Positions 6,964 through 17,070 of a stretch of DNA of 64,000 nucleotides are shown one piece after another; position 1 is the first letter of the stretch; every line of letters begins with the position of its first letter. A program made the translations under genes and the position numbers. The notes below the pieces were generated by a model. That model was not told the DNA's origin and ran no database searches. It saw only the letters and a program-made list of their open reading frames with translations. Source of the DNA: Chitinophagaceae bacterium (GTDB lineage Bacteria; Bacteroidota; Bacteroidia; Chitinophagales; Chitinophagaceae); contig CANCAY010000009.1 in NCBI GenBank assembly GCA_947374225.1, positions 1 to 64,000 on the forward strand, written 5' to 3'.

Positions 6964-7545
6964 ATGGAAATGTTTTACTCTTTACAGGGTGAAGGATATC
7001 ATCAAGGCAAAGCGGCTTTTTTTATTCGCTTAGCTGGCTGTGAAGTTGGCTGTGTATGGTGTGACGTGAAAGACAGCTGGGACGCTTCAAAACATCCTGT
7101 ATTAACAGTGGAGGAGATTGTTGCTGCCGCATTAGCGCATCCTGGAAGACTTGCTATTGTTACTGGAGGCGAGCCTTTATTGCATAATTTAGACGCAATT
7201 ACCACTGCACTTAAAGCAGCTGATTTTCAAACTAATATTGAAACTTCTGGATCTAGTCCTATGTCTGGTGACTGGGATTGGGTTTGTTTATCTCCTAAGA
7301 AATTCAAAGCACCACTTGCCGAAAATTTACCTTTCGCTTCTGAATTAAAAGTGGTAGTATTTAATAAGCATGATATTGCATGGGCTGAAACTTATGCAGC
7401 GCAAGTAAACCCTGCATGTAAATTATATTTACAACCTGAATGGGACAAGGCCAGCGAAATGACGCCTTTATGCATTGACTATATTAAGGCAAATCCTAAA
7501 TTTGAGTTAAGCGCTCAATTGCATAAGTATATTCAAGTTCCTTAG
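6964..7545 (+). CDS. queE: 7-carboxy-7-deazaguanine synthase
   Basis: Radical-SAM enzyme converting 6-carboxytetrahydropterin to 7-carboxy-7-deazaguanine, the step that opens the ring toward queuosine and other deazaguanines. With ATG 6964 it has 193 residues and begins MEMFYSLQGEG, the family N-terminus. The SAM-cluster motif is Cys26-x3-Cys30-x2-Cys33 (GCEVGCVWCD), as expected for QueE. The VTGGEPLLH segment and the late LYLQPEWD segment also fit. A TTG at 6937 would add nine residues and cannot be excluded. It may be cotranscribed with folD. No other queuosine gene lies in the window. Confidence 0.93.
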   Translation: MEMFYSLQGEGYHQGKAAFFIRLAGCEVGCVWCDVKDSWDASKHPVLTVEEIVAAALAHPGRLAIVTGGEPLLHNLDAITTALKAADFQTNIETSGSSPMSGDWDWVCLSPKKFKAPLAENLPFASELKVVVFNKHDIAWAETYAAQVNPACKLYLQPEWDKASEMTPLCIDYIKANPKFELSAQLHKYIQVP

Positions 7546-7574
7546 TTATATATTTATAGTAAGAATTTTGACCT

Positions 7575-9134
7575 ATGCCAATTAGAAAACTACAAATTGT
7601 ATTTTTCTGTTTTCTGTTACTAGGAATCAGCAAGTCTGCTATGGCACAGGACCCTATTGAATTATTTCAGCAAGCTTTTGACAATAAACAATACAATAAG
7701 GCTCAAAGCTATTTTGAAGAAGCCTGGAAATTAGACAGCAATGCTGCTAAACCTTTTCTTATAAAATACCTTACTGTATTTGCTATTAGGGGCGAGTATG
7801 AAAAAGCCTATACTATTTTACAGCCTTATATTATTGCAGACAATTTGCCCAGCTACTTAAAAGAAAAAGCAAATGCATTGTATACTATTTGCAGCTTTGC
7901 CAAAAGGTATAAGTTAGCAAACGAAATTAAAATCACCAATGTAGGAGACAGTATTAATACAAGTGCTGCTGAATACTTTCCTGCCATTGACTTTCAGGAT
8001 AGCTCCTTTATTTTTATGCGCAGGTCCGACTGGAAACGTGAAGATTTTTATACTAGTACCTTAGGCCCCAATGGTTTTACTAAAGCCATCTTGATGCAAG
8101 ACAGTTTAAATAGACCTAATAAAAAAGGAAGCGCTAGTTTGAGTAAGGATATGCAAACACTTTATTTTGCCGCAGATTATCCGGAGCAAGGTTTTGGGAG
8201 ATATGATATTTACAGTGTCCGTAAAACCAATAAAGGATGGTCCGCTCCCAAAAATTTAGGACGCAATATTAATACCGATTTTTGGGATAGTGCACCTAGC
8301 ATTGCACCCGACGGTAAAGCATTATATTTTTGTAGCAACCGACCTGGGGGTTATGGCGGCATTGATATTTATGTAAGCTATAAAAACGAAAGAGGTGGCT
8401 GGCAGGAAGCAGAAAATATGGGCCCTCAAATTAATACAGCAGGCGACGAGCAAACTCCTTTTATGCACGCCGACAATAAATCCTTATATTTTTCTTCCAC
8501 TGGCTGGCCTGGTTTTGGCGGAGCAGATTTATTTGTTAGTAGAAAAATCAATGATAGTACTTGGTCCACTCCTATTAACTTAGGCTACCCTATTAATACT
8601 TACGACAATGAGGGCAGCATTAGCGTTGCGCATAATGGTAATGATGCTTATATGGCAAGTGACAGAGCTGATAGCAGAGGTGGCTTGGATATTTATAAAG
8701 TGGAATTAGCCATTGAAACTAGAGCCAATCAAAAAGATACTGTCGCAATTGCTCCTATACAAATTGCACCAACTGAAATGGTCATAGTGCCTAATAAAGT
8801 GCAAGTATTTAAACATGTTTTATTTATTGTAAATACGGCTACATTTATAGACTCAGCTATTCCAGAATTAGTTTCACTAGCACAATATTTAAAGGATAAT
8901 AATAAAGCATTTGTAACCATTGAAGGTCATACCGACAATTCAGGAAAACTGGATCAAAATTTAATACTCTCAAAAGCTAGGGCCGCTGCTATTCAGCAAT
9001 ACTTAATTAATAATGGCATTGCAACTAATCGTATTACTGCAATTGGCTATGGCGCTTCAATCCCTATCGCTACTAATAAAACTGCAGCTGGCAGAGCAGC
9101 CAATAGACGCACTAGTTTTAAAATCACATTTTAG
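7575..9134 (+). CDS. OmpA-family protein with TPR-like and PD40 propeller regions
   Basis: An envelope protein of 519 residues. Signal peptide at 1-24 ending AMAQ. Residues about 25-110 look like TPR helices (FDNKQYNKAQSYFEEAWKLD, GEYEKAYTIL). Residues about 130-375 contain WD40-like PD40 repeats such as LYFAADYPEQGFGRYDIY, LYFCSNRPGGYGGIDIYV and LYFSSTGWPGFGGADLFV. The C-terminal OmpA domain (about 400-519) carries TIEGHTDNSGK and NRRTSFKITF, expected to bind peptidoglycan. This TPR-PD40-OmpA layout is common in Bacteroidota, in some cases next to type IX secretion or gliding genes; here no such partner is adjacent. Specific role unknown. Confidence 0.9.
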   Translation: MPIRKLQIVFFCFLLLGISKSAMAQDPIELFQQAFDNKQYNKAQSYFEEAWKLDSNAAKPFLIKYLTVFAIRGEYEKAYTILQPYIIADNLPSYLKEKANALYTICSFAKRYKLANEIKITNVGDSINTSAAEYFPAIDFQDSSFIFMRRSDWKREDFYTSTLGPNGFTKAILMQDSLNRPNKKGSASLSKDMQTLYFAADYPEQGFGRYDIYSVRKTNKGWSAPKNLGRNINTDFWDSAPSIAPDGKALYFCSNRPGGYGGIDIYVSYKNERGGWQEAENMGPQINTAGDEQTPFMHADNKSLYFSSTGWPGFGGADLFVSRKINDSTWSTPINLGYPINTYDNEGSISVAHNGNDAYMASDRADSRGGLDIYKVELAIETRANQKDTVAIAPIQIAPTEMVIVPNKVQVFKHVLFIVNTATFIDSAIPELVSLAQYLKDNNKAFVTIEGHTDNSGKLDQNLILSKARAAAIQQYLINNGIATNRITAIGYGASIPIATNKTAAGRAANRRTSFKITF

Positions 9135-9171
9135 TATTTTATAAAATTCATTTCAGCGTATAAATACGCAG

Positions 9172-9199
9172 TTTGTAATTAATTAATAAAAGTAGCTTG
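9172..9199 (+). promoter_or_regulatory. Putative -33/-7 promoter of dprA
   Basis: TTTG at 9172-9175, a 17-nt spacer and TAGCTTG at 9193-9199 (one T short of TAnnTTTG). The box ends 5 nt before the dprA ATG. Confidence 0.5.
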
Positions 9200-9204
9200 T
9201 CGCC

Positions 9205-10275
9205 ATGACAGATCAACTACTTTACGAAATTGCATTCGCCAATTTATTAGGTATCAACGACAAGCAACGCAAGGAATTATTATTGCTATTTGATAATGCA
9301 AAAAACATTTATGCGGCTTGCGAAAAAGGGGATTTGGTTTTAAAAGACCAGTGGCAATTAAGTCTGGCAGAAAAGGAAATTGAGTTTATAAATAAGCATC
9401 AGATAAATGCCATTTCTATTTCGAATAAACAATATCCCAATAGATTATTACACTGCGAGGACGGCCCTACAATGCTTTACCAGAAAGGATCTCTGGGATT
9501 TAATTTGCCAAGACTAATTAGTATTGTAGGGACTAGGAAGAATACCATTCAAGTACAAAAAATAATTCAAGAATTATTGGAAGGCATTAAACATTTAAAC
9601 CTTGGAATCATTAGCGGCCTAGCTTCAGGAACTGACGGTATAGCACACGCTACTGCTGTTAAAATGGGTATCCCTACTTGGGGAATATTAGCGCATGGGC
9701 TAGATTCCATTTACCCCAATCAACATCGCAAGCTCGCAATTGCTATGATGCAAAATGGAGGATTAATTACAGAATTCACCAAAGGCACACCAACCTTACC
9801 CTTCCATTTTCCAAAAAGAAATAGAATAGTAGCAGGCATGAGTGACGTAACTATTGTGATTGAATCGGAGACTAAAGGTGGTAGTATGATTACTGCAAAT
9901 TTAGCTAGGGACTACGACCGGGACTTATTTGCCGTACCTGGTAGAATTCATGACAATAAAAGTAAGGGCTGTCTTAAATTAATAAGTGACCATAAAGCAC
10001 AAGTGTATATAAACCCCGCCCATTTGTTAGAGCAACTCAATTGGGAGCCAGCCCCTAAACCCGAAACACTGCCATTAGTTGTTCAGAACGAAGCACCATT
10101 GTCCCCTATTTTAAAGGAGTTGTTATTATATATTAAATCACAAGGCCCCGTTCATAGGGACCAGCTTTCTGTCCAATTCAACATGAATAGCGGAGAGTTG
10201 TCCAGTAGTCTCCTTCATTTAGAAATGCGCGGGATGATTTATATGCAGGCTGGCAATCGATTTGCTAGGCGCTAA
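9205..10275 (+). CDS. dprA: DNA-processing protein DprA
   Basis: Cytoplasmic protein that binds incoming single-stranded DNA and loads RecA during natural transformation. The 356 residues show the full layout: an N-terminal SAM/HhH-like region (1-75), the Rossmann-like DprA core (about 80-285) with SIVGTRKNT, SGLASGTDGIAHATAV, GGLITEF and KGGSMITANLARDYDRDLFAVPG segments, and a C-terminal winged-helix domain (about 295-356). Presence of DprA is compatible with competence, but it is widespread in non-transformable species too. guaB follows on the same strand with its own promoter. Confidence 0.95.
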   Translation: MTDQLLYEIAFANLLGINDKQRKELLLLFDNAKNIYAACEKGDLVLKDQWQLSLAEKEIEFINKHQINAISISNKQYPNRLLHCEDGPTMLYQKGSLGFNLPRLISIVGTRKNTIQVQKIIQELLEGIKHLNLGIISGLASGTDGIAHATAVKMGIPTWGILAHGLDSIYPNQHRKLAIAMMQNGGLITEFTKGTPTLPFHFPKRNRIVAGMSDVTIVIESETKGGSMITANLARDYDRDLFAVPGRIHDNKSKGCLKLISDHKAQVYINPAHLLEQLNWEPAPKPETLPLVVQNEAPLSPILKELLLYIKSQGPVHRDQLSVQFNMNSGELSSSLLHLEMRGMIYMQAGNRFARR

Positions 10276-10283
10276 AAAAGGAT

Positions 10284-10314
10284 TTTGTCTATTTTATCTA
10301 AAAGCCTACCTTTG
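10284..10314 (+). promoter_or_regulatory. Putative -33/-7 promoter of guaB
   Basis: TTTG at 10284-10287, a 19-nt spacer and TACCTTTG at 10307-10314: the best match to the Bacteroidota promoter consensus in the window. The box ends 3 nt before ATG 10318. Confidence 0.7.
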
Positions 10315-10317
10315 CCT

Positions 10318-11799
10318 ATGGCAACAAGAAATTCTACAAACAACTCCCGCATTTTTGGTCAAGGCTTAACATTCGACGACGTATTGTTGATGCCCGCTTA
10401 TTCTGAAATACTTCCTTCCGAAGTTAAAATTCATGCACAGCTTACCAAAAACATCCAATTACATGTTCCTATTTTGTCTTCTGCAATGGACACCGTTACA
10501 GAAGCTAGCTTGGCAATTGCCTTAGCGCGCGAAGGCGGCATTGGTATTTTGCATAAGAACATGAGTATTGAACGTCAAGCAGAGCAAGTAAGAAAGGTTA
10601 AGCGAAGTGAGAGCGGTATGATTGTTGACCCTATTACATTAGAAGTGAATGCTACTATTGGTGACGCATTAAACTTGATGAAGGAAAATAAAATTGGAGG
10701 TATTCCAATTGTAGACAAAGGAAATAAATTGGTTGGTATATTAACCAATCGTGACTTACGTTTCGAGACAGATAGAAAACGTAAAGTAAGCGAAGTAATG
10801 ACAAAGGAAAATTTAATCATTGCACCAGAAGGAACCGATTTAAGAAAAGCAGAAAAAATTCTTCGTCAATATAAGATTGAAAAATTACCAGTAGTAAGTA
10901 AACAAGGTGTTTTAATTGGATTAATTACTTACCGTGATATTTTGCAACTAAGTGCATTCCCAAATGCAGTGAAAGATAAAATTGGTCGTTTATTAGTTGG
11001 CGCAGCTTTAGGAATTACAAAAGATTTATTAGACCGTGCTGCAGCATTGCAAGCGGTGGGTGTTGACATTGTTTCTTTAGACAGTGCGCATGGACATAGC
11101 AAAGGCGTAATTGAAGCCTTGAAATTATTAAAGAAAACTTATAAAAATTTACCTGTGATTGCTGGCAATATTGCTACTGCACAAGGCGCTTTGGCATTAG
11201 CTAATGCAGGTGCTGACGCTGTAAAAGTAGGCATTGGTCCAGGCTCTATTTGTACCACTCGTATTGTGGCAGGTGCAGGTGTGCCTCAATTAACTGCTAT
11301 CATGGAAGCCGCAAAAGCATTGAAAGGAAAAAATATTCCAATTATTGCTGACGGCGGAATTCGTTATACAGGAGATATGGTAAAAGCATTAGCTGCTGGT
11401 GCCAACTGTGTTATGATGGGTAGCATTTTTGCAGGAACAGAAGAAAGCCCTGGTGAAACTATTATATACGAAGGACGTAAGTTTAAAGGATACCGTGGAA
11501 TGGGAAGTATTGGAGCTATGGGTCAAGGAAGTGGCGACCGTTATTTCCAAGAAGGCACTGACTCTAAAAAGTTTGTACCAGAAGGAATTGAAGGACGTGT
11601 AGCTTACAAAGGAAACCTAAGCGAAATTATTTATCAATTCGTGGGTGGATTAAAAGCAGGTATGGGTTATTGCGGTGCTAAAACTGTGAAAGACTTACAA
11701 AATGCCACTTTTGTTCAAATCACCAATGCTGGTATGAAAGAAAGCCATGCTCATGATATTGATATTACTAAAGAAGCACCTAATTATAGCAGAAAATAA
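10318..11799 (+). CDS. guaB: Inosine-5'-monophosphate dehydrogenase
   Basis: Oxidises IMP to XMP with NAD, the committed step of guanine nucleotide synthesis. The 493 residues contain the TIM barrel ([14 protein letters not shown] at the start), two CBS domains inserted at about 95-215, the catalytic loop GSICTTRIV with Cys312, and the flap region with [12 protein letters not shown] longer frame from TTG 10285 is rejected because that TTG forms part of the -33 box. The DUF4105 gene begins 6 bases after the stop and may be cotranscribed. Confidence 0.98.
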   Translation: MATRNSTNNSRIFGQGLTFDDVLLMPAYSEILPSEVKIHAQLTKNIQLHVPILSSAMDTVTEASLAIALAREGGIGILHKNMSIERQAEQVRKVKRSESGMIVDPITLEVNATIGDALNLMKENKIGGIPIVDKGNKLVGILTNRDLRFETDRKRKVSEVMTKENLIIAPEGTDLRKAEKILRQYKIEKLPVVSKQGVLIGLITYRDILQLSAFPNAVKDKIGRLLVGAALGITKDLLDRAAALQAVGVDIVSLDSAHGHSKGVIEALKLLKKTYKNLPVIAGNIATAQGALALANAGADAVKVGIGPGSICTTRIVAGAGVPQLTAIMEAAKALKGKNIPIIADGGIRYTGDMVKALAAGANCVMMGSIFAGTEESPGETIIYEGRKFKGYRGMGSIGAMGQGSGDRYFQEGTDSKKFVPEGIEGRVAYKGNLSEIIYQFVGGLKAGMGYCGAKTVKDLQNATFVQITNAGMKESHAHDIDITKEAPNYSRK

Positions 11800-11805
11800 A
11801 CTCCA

Positions 11806-12990
11806 ATGAAGAAAAATATTTTTCTCATTGTACTCTTTGCCTTTGTTGGACTAGTTACGCCAACTGTCATTGCTGCACAAAATGAAATAGCTAGCCTAAA
11901 TCCAATTGATACAAGTAATTCAAAATTGCGTTTTAGTTTAATTACTTGTGATGCAGGTGACGACTTATATTCCATTTGGGGACATACTGCTATTAGAGTA
12001 GTGGACAGTATTAACAATACGGACATTGTTTATAATTATGGCAGCTTTGATTTTAATACACCCAATTTTATTGCCAAATTTGTAAAAGGGAATCTTCGAT
12101 ACTTTATAAGTTCCAATAGCTACTCGGAGTTTTTATACGAGTACCAATATTTTCAACGAAATGTGCACGAGCAAGTGCTAAAAATTTCAACTATTGAAAA
12201 AATAAAATGGCAGCAGGAACTACAAACTAATATGATGCCTGGGAATCGTTTTTATTTGTACAACTTTATTTACGACAACTGTACTACACGAATAAAAGAC
12301 GGCTTATTTAAGCACGCTGCTATTAATGAATATAGTATTGGTGTTAATTCATTTAGAGAAGAAGTGGTAAGTGCGCCTTATAAAGGAGGGCTAGGATGGG
12401 TAGGACTAGGTATTGACCTTTTATTAGGTGCAGTATCTGACCAACACCCAACACTTTTTCAGGAGGCATTTTTGCCCGTATTGTTGTACAATAAAATAGC
12501 TTTAAACCACCGTATAGTTTCAGCCACTCAAGAGATTAAATACAATACCAAAAAAGTAGAAACTGGCATTGCTCCAATCACTATTTTAATACTGTTTTTA
12601 GCATTATATATTTTTGCAGCTTATTGGAATGCCTTATTCACACAACGTTTAGCAAGATGTATTGACATTAGCTTATTGGTTTTATTAGGTATTGGTGGCG
12701 CATTGGTATTTTACATGAGTAAAATTTCCATCCACTCAGCATGTCATGATAATTATAATTTAATTTGGTTACACCCTATTTACCTTATCGCTATTCCATT
12801 ATATTTTATTTCAAAAAAATGGACAGGTTATTTAGGCTGGGTGTTTTTTATCATAACCATTTTGTTCATGTTTGCAAACTATTGGATTCCGCAACATTTT
12901 TCAAAATCAGTAATGGTAGTAATGGCAATTGCATTGTTTTTACAAACCAGACTTATTAAAAGAGGACTAGATGCCAAATACCAAAAATAA
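11806..12990 (+). CDS. DUF4105 domain-containing membrane protein
   Basis: A 394-residue envelope protein. Residues 1-24 form a signal peptide or first membrane helix. Residues about 40-225 match the DUF4105 / Lnb N-terminal periplasmic domain, including SIWGHTAIRV, VYNYGSFDF and FIYDNCTTRIKDG, whose conserved His and Cys suggest a papain-like fold. The C-terminal third (about 265-390) has four or five hydrophobic helices. Related domains occur in lipoprotein N-acyltransferase Lnb, but enzyme activity is not assured here. It follows guaB by 6 bases and its end overlaps the next gene by 20 bases, suggesting coupled translation. Confidence 0.85.
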   Translation: MKKNIFLIVLFAFVGLVTPTVIAAQNEIASLNPIDTSNSKLRFSLITCDAGDDLYSIWGHTAIRVVDSINNTDIVYNYGSFDFNTPNFIAKFVKGNLRYFISSNSYSEFLYEYQYFQRNVHEQVLKISTIEKIKWQQELQTNMMPGNRFYLYNFIYDNCTTRIKDGLFKHAAINEYSIGVNSFREEVVSAPYKGGLGWVGLGIDLLLGAVSDQHPTLFQEAFLPVLLYNKIALNHRIVSATQEIKYNTKKVETGIAPITILILFLALYIFAAYWNALFTQRLARCIDISLLVLLGIGGALVFYMSKISIHSACHDNYNLIWLHPIYLIAIPLYFISKKWTGYLGWVFFIITILFMFANYWIPQHFSKSVMVVMAIALFLQTRLIKRGLDAKYQK

Positions 12991-13810
12991 TAATATCGTT
13001 CACTATTACGATTATGGCATAGACCAATTGGCTTATTTTGATGCCGGAGCAGGTCCCGTTACTATTTTATTAATTCATGGATTTGGCGAAGATCACTGTG
13101 TCTGGAAAAAGCAAATTGATTTTTTATCCAAACACTATAGGATCATCGCCCCTAACTTACCTGGGGTACATTGCAAGCCTTTAGCAATACATCATTCCGA
13201 GTCACCTAGTATTAATAAATACGTTGAAGTAATGCATGAACTCATGCACCATTTGCATATTGAAAAATATTATATAATGGGGCATAGTATGGGTGGTTAT
13301 ATTGGATTGGCATTTGCCGACTATTATGTAAACCATGTAATAGGATTGGGATTAATACATTCTACTACTTACGCTGACACAGAAGTCAAAAAAACAAGCC
13401 GACTGAAAGTGGCTGAATTCATAGAAGAAAATGGCACGCTTAAATATTTAGAAACAGCTACCCAGAACTTGTTTGGACCTACATTTAAACAAGCGCATCC
13501 AGATCAAATACAAGACTTAATAGACAATGCGAGTGAAATAAGTAAGGAAGCCATGATTCAGTATGTAATGGCTATGCGCAATAGAAAAGCATTTACCCAT
13601 TTACTTACACAGGGGCGTATTCCAGTTTGGATGATTGCGGGCAAGCAAGACATTGCTGTTCCTTTTGAAGATTCTGAAGCTCAACTGAACCTTTTACCCA
13701 CTAATAATGTTTTAGTACTAGAAGATGTTGGTCATATGGGCATGTTAGAAGCTAGCGACGCAGTAAACAATGCAATTCTAAAGTTTATTGAATCTGCTGA
13801 AAACAAATAG
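12971..13810 (+). CDS. Alpha/beta hydrolase
   Basis: Cytoplasmic hydrolase of 279 residues with no signal peptide. The alpha/beta-hydrolase core is clear: LLIHGFGEDHCVWKKQ with the oxyanion region, the nucleophile elbow GHSMGGYIG with Ser106, the probable catalytic Asp in AGKQDIAVPF and the His in EDVGHMGMLEAS. Substrate cannot be predicted. Its first 20 bases overlap the end of the DUF4105 gene in another frame. The MPNTKNN start is the only convincing one. Confidence 0.9.
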   Translation: MPNTKNNNIVHYYDYGIDQLAYFDAGAGPVTILLIHGFGEDHCVWKKQIDFLSKHYRIIAPNLPGVHCKPLAIHHSESPSINKYVEVMHELMHHLHIEKYYIMGHSMGGYIGLAFADYYVNHVIGLGLIHSTTYADTEVKKTSRLKVAEFIEENGTLKYLETATQNLFGPTFKQAHPDQIQDLIDNASEISKEAMIQYVMAMRNRKAFTHLLTQGRIPVWMIAGKQDIAVPFEDSEAQLNLLPTNNVLVLEDVGHMGMLEASDAVNNAILKFIESAENK

Positions 13811-13855
13811 GACCCTACTTTTAATAAACGAACACAATATTTATAAATTACTACC

Positions 13856-14611
13856 ATGTCAAAAATCATTTTAATTACAGGAGCAAGTTCAGGTTTTGGA
13901 AAAGCAATTGCAGAAAAGTTTGCTGCTGGCGGATGGAATATTATTTTAACAGCAAGAAGAAAGGATAAATTAGAAGCCGTAGCTAAAGACATAGAAAATA
14001 AATTTGGGGTTAAGACCCTGTCCCTTGTATTTGATATTCAAGATAAAAAAGCAGTGTTTGAAAATATAGGGAATTTACCTGCTGCATGGCAGGCTGTTGA
14101 CTTATTAGTAAACAATGCTGGCTTAGCATTAGGGCGTGACTCTTTTCAAGACGCTAATTTAGAAGACTGGGAAACTATGATTGACACCAATGTGAAAGGT
14201 TTATTATATGCTTCAAAAGCAGTGCTACCATACTTGATTAAACAAGAAGGTCATATTATTAATATAGGTAGTACCGCTGCAAAAGAAGTTTACAAGGACG
14301 GTAATATTTACTGTGCTACTAAACATGCAGTGGACGCTATTAGTAAGGCGCAAAGAATTGACTTATTGCCGCATCATATTAAAGTAACTGCTATTCATCC
14401 TGGTGCAGTAGAAACTGATTTTTCGTTGATTCGATTTAAAGGTGATGCTAGTAAAGCAGCAGCAGTATATGCAGGTTATGAACCATTAAAGGCAGAAGAT
14501 ATTGCAGATACCGCTTGGTATGTAGCTAATTTGCCAAAACATGTTTGCATCAATGATGTGGTAATGACATGTGTAGCACAAGGCAATTCAACACTAATAC
14601 ATAAGGACTAA
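13856..14611 (+). CDS. SDR family NADP-dependent oxidoreductase
   Basis: Short-chain dehydrogenase of 251 residues. The cofactor loop is TGASSGFGKAIA, followed by TARRKDKLE (Arg residues favour NADP), the structural NNAG in LLVNNAGLALG, and the catalytic Tyr152 and Lys156 in YCATKHAVDA with the Ser in IGSTAAKE. The sequence is closest in feel to the YdfG group, which oxidises serine and 3-hydroxy acids, but substrate assignment is inference. It starts 45 bases after the hydrolase gene and is convergent with the next gene, 10 bases away. Confidence 0.92.
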   Translation: MSKIILITGASSGFGKAIAEKFAAGGWNIILTARRKDKLEAVAKDIENKFGVKTLSLVFDIQDKKAVFENIGNLPAAWQAVDLLVNNAGLALGRDSFQDANLEDWETMIDTNVKGLLYASKAVLPYLIKQEGHIINIGSTAAKEVYKDGNIYCATKHAVDAISKAQRIDLLPHHIKVTAIHPGAVETDFSLIRFKGDASKAAAVYAGYEPLKAEDIADTAWYVANLPKHVCINDVVMTCVAQGNSTLIHKD

Positions 14612-14621
14612 TTAATTATTA

Positions 14622-15614
14622 CTAACCGAAATCAATTTCGGTATTGTCTCCAATATTTAAAGTTCTACTCAATCCTTTAACGGCGGCGTCGCTTCCGATT
14701 AATGAATTGTCTATTACCACTTCATCTAGTGTAGTGAAAGATCCAATAATACTTTCTCTAACAATGGAACTCTTAATAGTAGTATTGTTGCCTACAGTAA
14801 CATGTGGGCCAATGATTGAGTTTTCAATAATACAACCATCTGCAATACTTACTGGAGGAATAATAATACTATTTACATATAATTCAGGATTCACGGTAAC
14901 TCCTCCTGTCTTCTTTAATAAGACCGCATTGGTTTCTAGCAATGTCTCTTTCTTCCCACAGTCATACCAGTTCTTTACCTTAAAGGATTTAAACTGAACG
15001 CCTTTCTTAATCATACAATCCAATGCATCCGTTAAATTGTATTCGCCATGTGTTTTAATGTTTTCAATAAATAATTGCTGAAAGCATTCAAACAAAATTG
15101 CCGACTCTTTAATCTTATATAAACCCACTAGGGCATTATTACTTTTTGGTATCGACGGTTTTTCTACCGCGTGTTCAATAAATCCTTCCTCATTAATTTC
15201 TGCTACTCCAAATAGTCTTGGATCGTCCACTTTTTTAACACCTAACATGCTAAAAGGACTTTCCATTACTTCTCTTATATCAAACTCGCAAATAGTATCT
15301 CCTAATGAAATAAAAACCTCGTCATCCCCTACAATCGACTTGGCCAATTCAATCGCATGTGCCGTTCCTTGTCGGTCATTCTGATACACAAAATGGGTCT
15401 TTAAATTAGGATAGGTTTGCTCTACATAATTTTGAATCTTATCTCCTAAATAACCCACCACGAAAATAAATTCATCAATACCCACTTCCCTAAGCTGATC
15501 TACAATAAAGCTTAAAATGGTCTTTCCCGCAATTGGGATCAACGCTTTTGGTTGTGTATAGGTATGAGGACGTAATTTCGCACCTGCGCCTGCTACCGGA
15601 ATAATTGCCTTCAT
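14622..15614 (-). CDS. Sugar-phosphate nucleotidyltransferase with left-handed beta-helix
   Basis: Makes a nucleotide sugar (probably dTDP- or UDP-hexose) for surface polysaccharides. The 330 residues start with the pyrophosphorylase motif IIPVAGAGAKLRPHT..PKALIPIAGK, followed by the nucleotidyltransferase fold (about 1-230) with VYQNDRQGTAHAI and GDTICEFD. The C-terminal part has hexapeptide-type repeats (SIIGPHVTVGNNTTI, SIVRESIIG). The Ala-Lys in place of the usual Thr-Arg after GxG is a variant. Upstream codons are open to 15665, but MKAIIPVAG is the family start. Specificity is not determined. Confidence 0.88.
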   Translation of the reverse strand: MKAIIPVAGAGAKLRPHTYTQPKALIPIAGKTILSFIVDQLREVGIDEFIFVVGYLGDKIQNYVEQTYPNLKTHFVYQNDRQGTAHAIELAKSIVGDDEVFISLGDTICEFDIREVMESPFSMLGVKKVDDPRLFGVAEINEEGFIEHAVEKPSIPKSNNALVGLYKIKESAILFECFQQLFIENIKTHGEYNLTDALDCMIKKGVQFKSFKVKNWYDCGKKETLLETNAVLLKKTGGVTVNPELYVNSIIIPPVSIADGCIIENSIIGPHVTVGNNTTIKSSIVRESIIGSFTTLDEVVIDNSLIGSDAAVKGLSRTLNIGDNTEIDFG

Positions 15615-15713
15615 GTATTTGTTTTGGGGACGGTAAAAATAACAAATTAGCGTTAGTAAAGGCATTTTTTAGCCATTTTGTGGATATTAGCTGCGCAAAT
15701 GTTGAAACATAGG

Positions 15714-15744
15714 TTGGATAGGGCTAAAGAATCAATTATTTTTG
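15714..15744 (+). promoter_or_regulatory. Putative -33/-7 promoter of glyA
   Basis: TTG at 15714-15716, a 20-nt spacer, and TATTTTTG at 15737-15744, 15 nt before ATG 15760. An in-frame TTG at 15742 lies inside the box and is rejected as a start. Confidence 0.65.
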
Positions 15745-15759
15745 CCAAAATATCCAATC

Positions 15760-17040
15760 ATGCAAAGAGATACCCTAGTTTTTGACATCATTAACCAAGA
15801 ATTACAGCGACAACGTCGTGGCATTGAATTAATCGCTTCAGAAAACTTCACAAGCTTACAAGTAATGCAAGCAATGGGCGGTGTAATGACCAATAAATAT
15901 GCAGAGGGCTACCCTGGCCGTCGTTATTATGGTGGTTGCGAGATTGTAGATAAAACAGAAACTTTAGCAATTGATAGATTAAAAGAAGTATTCGGATTAG
16001 AATATGCAAACGTACAACCACATAGTGGCGCGCAAGCAAACGCAGCAGTGATGTTAGCTATTTTACAACCAGGTGATGCTATCTTAGGTTTGGACTTAAG
16101 TATGGGTGGTCACTTAACACATGGTTCTGCTGTTAACTTTTCTGGTAAAACTTATTCTCCACATTTTTACGGAGTTATTAAAGAAACAGGATTGATTGAC
16201 TATGATATGCTAGAAAGTCAAGCAAGAACGCATAAGCCTAAATTAATTATTTGTGGCGCAAGTGCTTATAGCCGTGATATTGATTATGCACGTATTCGTA
16301 AAGTGGCAGACGAAGTGGGCGCATTTGTTTTAGCAGACATTGCACACCCAGCAGGTTTAATAGCAAAAGGATTATTAAGTTCTCCATTTAATCATTGTCA
16401 TTTTGTTACATCTACTACCCATAAAACATTACGTGGACCTCGTGGTGGTGTAATTATGATGGCAAAAGATGGCGAGAATACTTTAGGACTAAAAGACATA
16501 AAAGGTAATTTAAGATTGTGGTCCAATGTGATTGATATGGCGGTTTTCCCTGGAACACAAGGTGGCCCATTAGAGCACGTTATTGCTGCAAAAGCAATTG
16601 CGTTTGGTGAAATCTTAACGGACGAATACACCGTGTATGCGAAACAAGTACAAACTAATGCACAAGCTATGGCTGCAGCATTTGTGGCTAAAGGATATGA
16701 AATTATTAGCGGCGGTACAGACAATCATTTAATGTTAATTGACTTACGTAATAAAAATATTAGTGGTAAAAAAGCGGAGCAAGTTTTAGGCATGGCCGAT
16801 ATTACTGCCAATAAAAACATGGTTCCTTACGACGACAAGTCTGCTTTTGTAACTTCAGGTATTCGTTTTGGTGTAGCTGCAATTACCACAAGAGGTATGA
16901 ACGAGAGTCATATGCCATTTGTAGTAAATGCTATAGACAATGTTCTTATGAATGCGGACGATGAAGCATTATTAGCTAAGACTCGTAAAGAAGTAAACCA
17001 GTTTATGGAACAATTTGTATTGTACCCTGAACTAGGCTAA
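15760..17040 (+). CDS. glyA: Serine hydroxymethyltransferase
   Basis: PLP enzyme that converts serine and THF to glycine and methylene-THF, the main source of one-carbon units for FolD, which is also in this window. The 426 residues include the family signatures [36 protein letters not shown], and the PLP lysine Lys222 in [14 protein letters not shown], followed by [10 protein letters not shown]. Length is normal. Transcribed from its own promoter and divergent from the sugar nucleotidyltransferase. Confidence 0.98.
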   Translation: MQRDTLVFDIINQELQRQRRGIELIASENFTSLQVMQAMGGVMTNKYAEGYPGRRYYGGCEIVDKTETLAIDRLKEVFGLEYANVQPHSGAQANAAVMLAILQPGDAILGLDLSMGGHLTHGSAVNFSGKTYSPHFYGVIKETGLIDYDMLESQARTHKPKLIICGASAYSRDIDYARIRKVADEVGAFVLADIAHPAGLIAKGLLSSPFNHCHFVTSTTHKTLRGPRGGVIMMAKDGENTLGLKDIKGNLRLWSNVIDMAVFPGTQGGPLEHVIAAKAIAFGEILTDEYTVYAKQVQTNAQAMAAAFVAKGYEIISGGTDNHLMLIDLRNKNISGKKAEQVLGMADITANKNMVPYDDKSAFVTSGIRFGVAAITTRGMNESHMPFVVNAIDNVLMNADDEALLAKTRKEVNQFMEQFVLYPELG

Positions 17041-17070
17041 AGAATTCCAGAAATTGTCTAACTTTAGTAT

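Noticed and set aside
7575..9134. Type IX secretion or gliding component
   Set aside because: TPR-PD40-OmpA layout resembles some such proteins, but no PorK/L/M/N-type partner is adjacent, so the specific assignment is not supported.
14626..14641. 16-bp palindrome CCGAAATCAATTTCGG at the end of the nucleotidyltransferase gene
   Set aside because: It lies inside the last codons of the gene and has no T-run; could be a weak terminator but cannot be supported.
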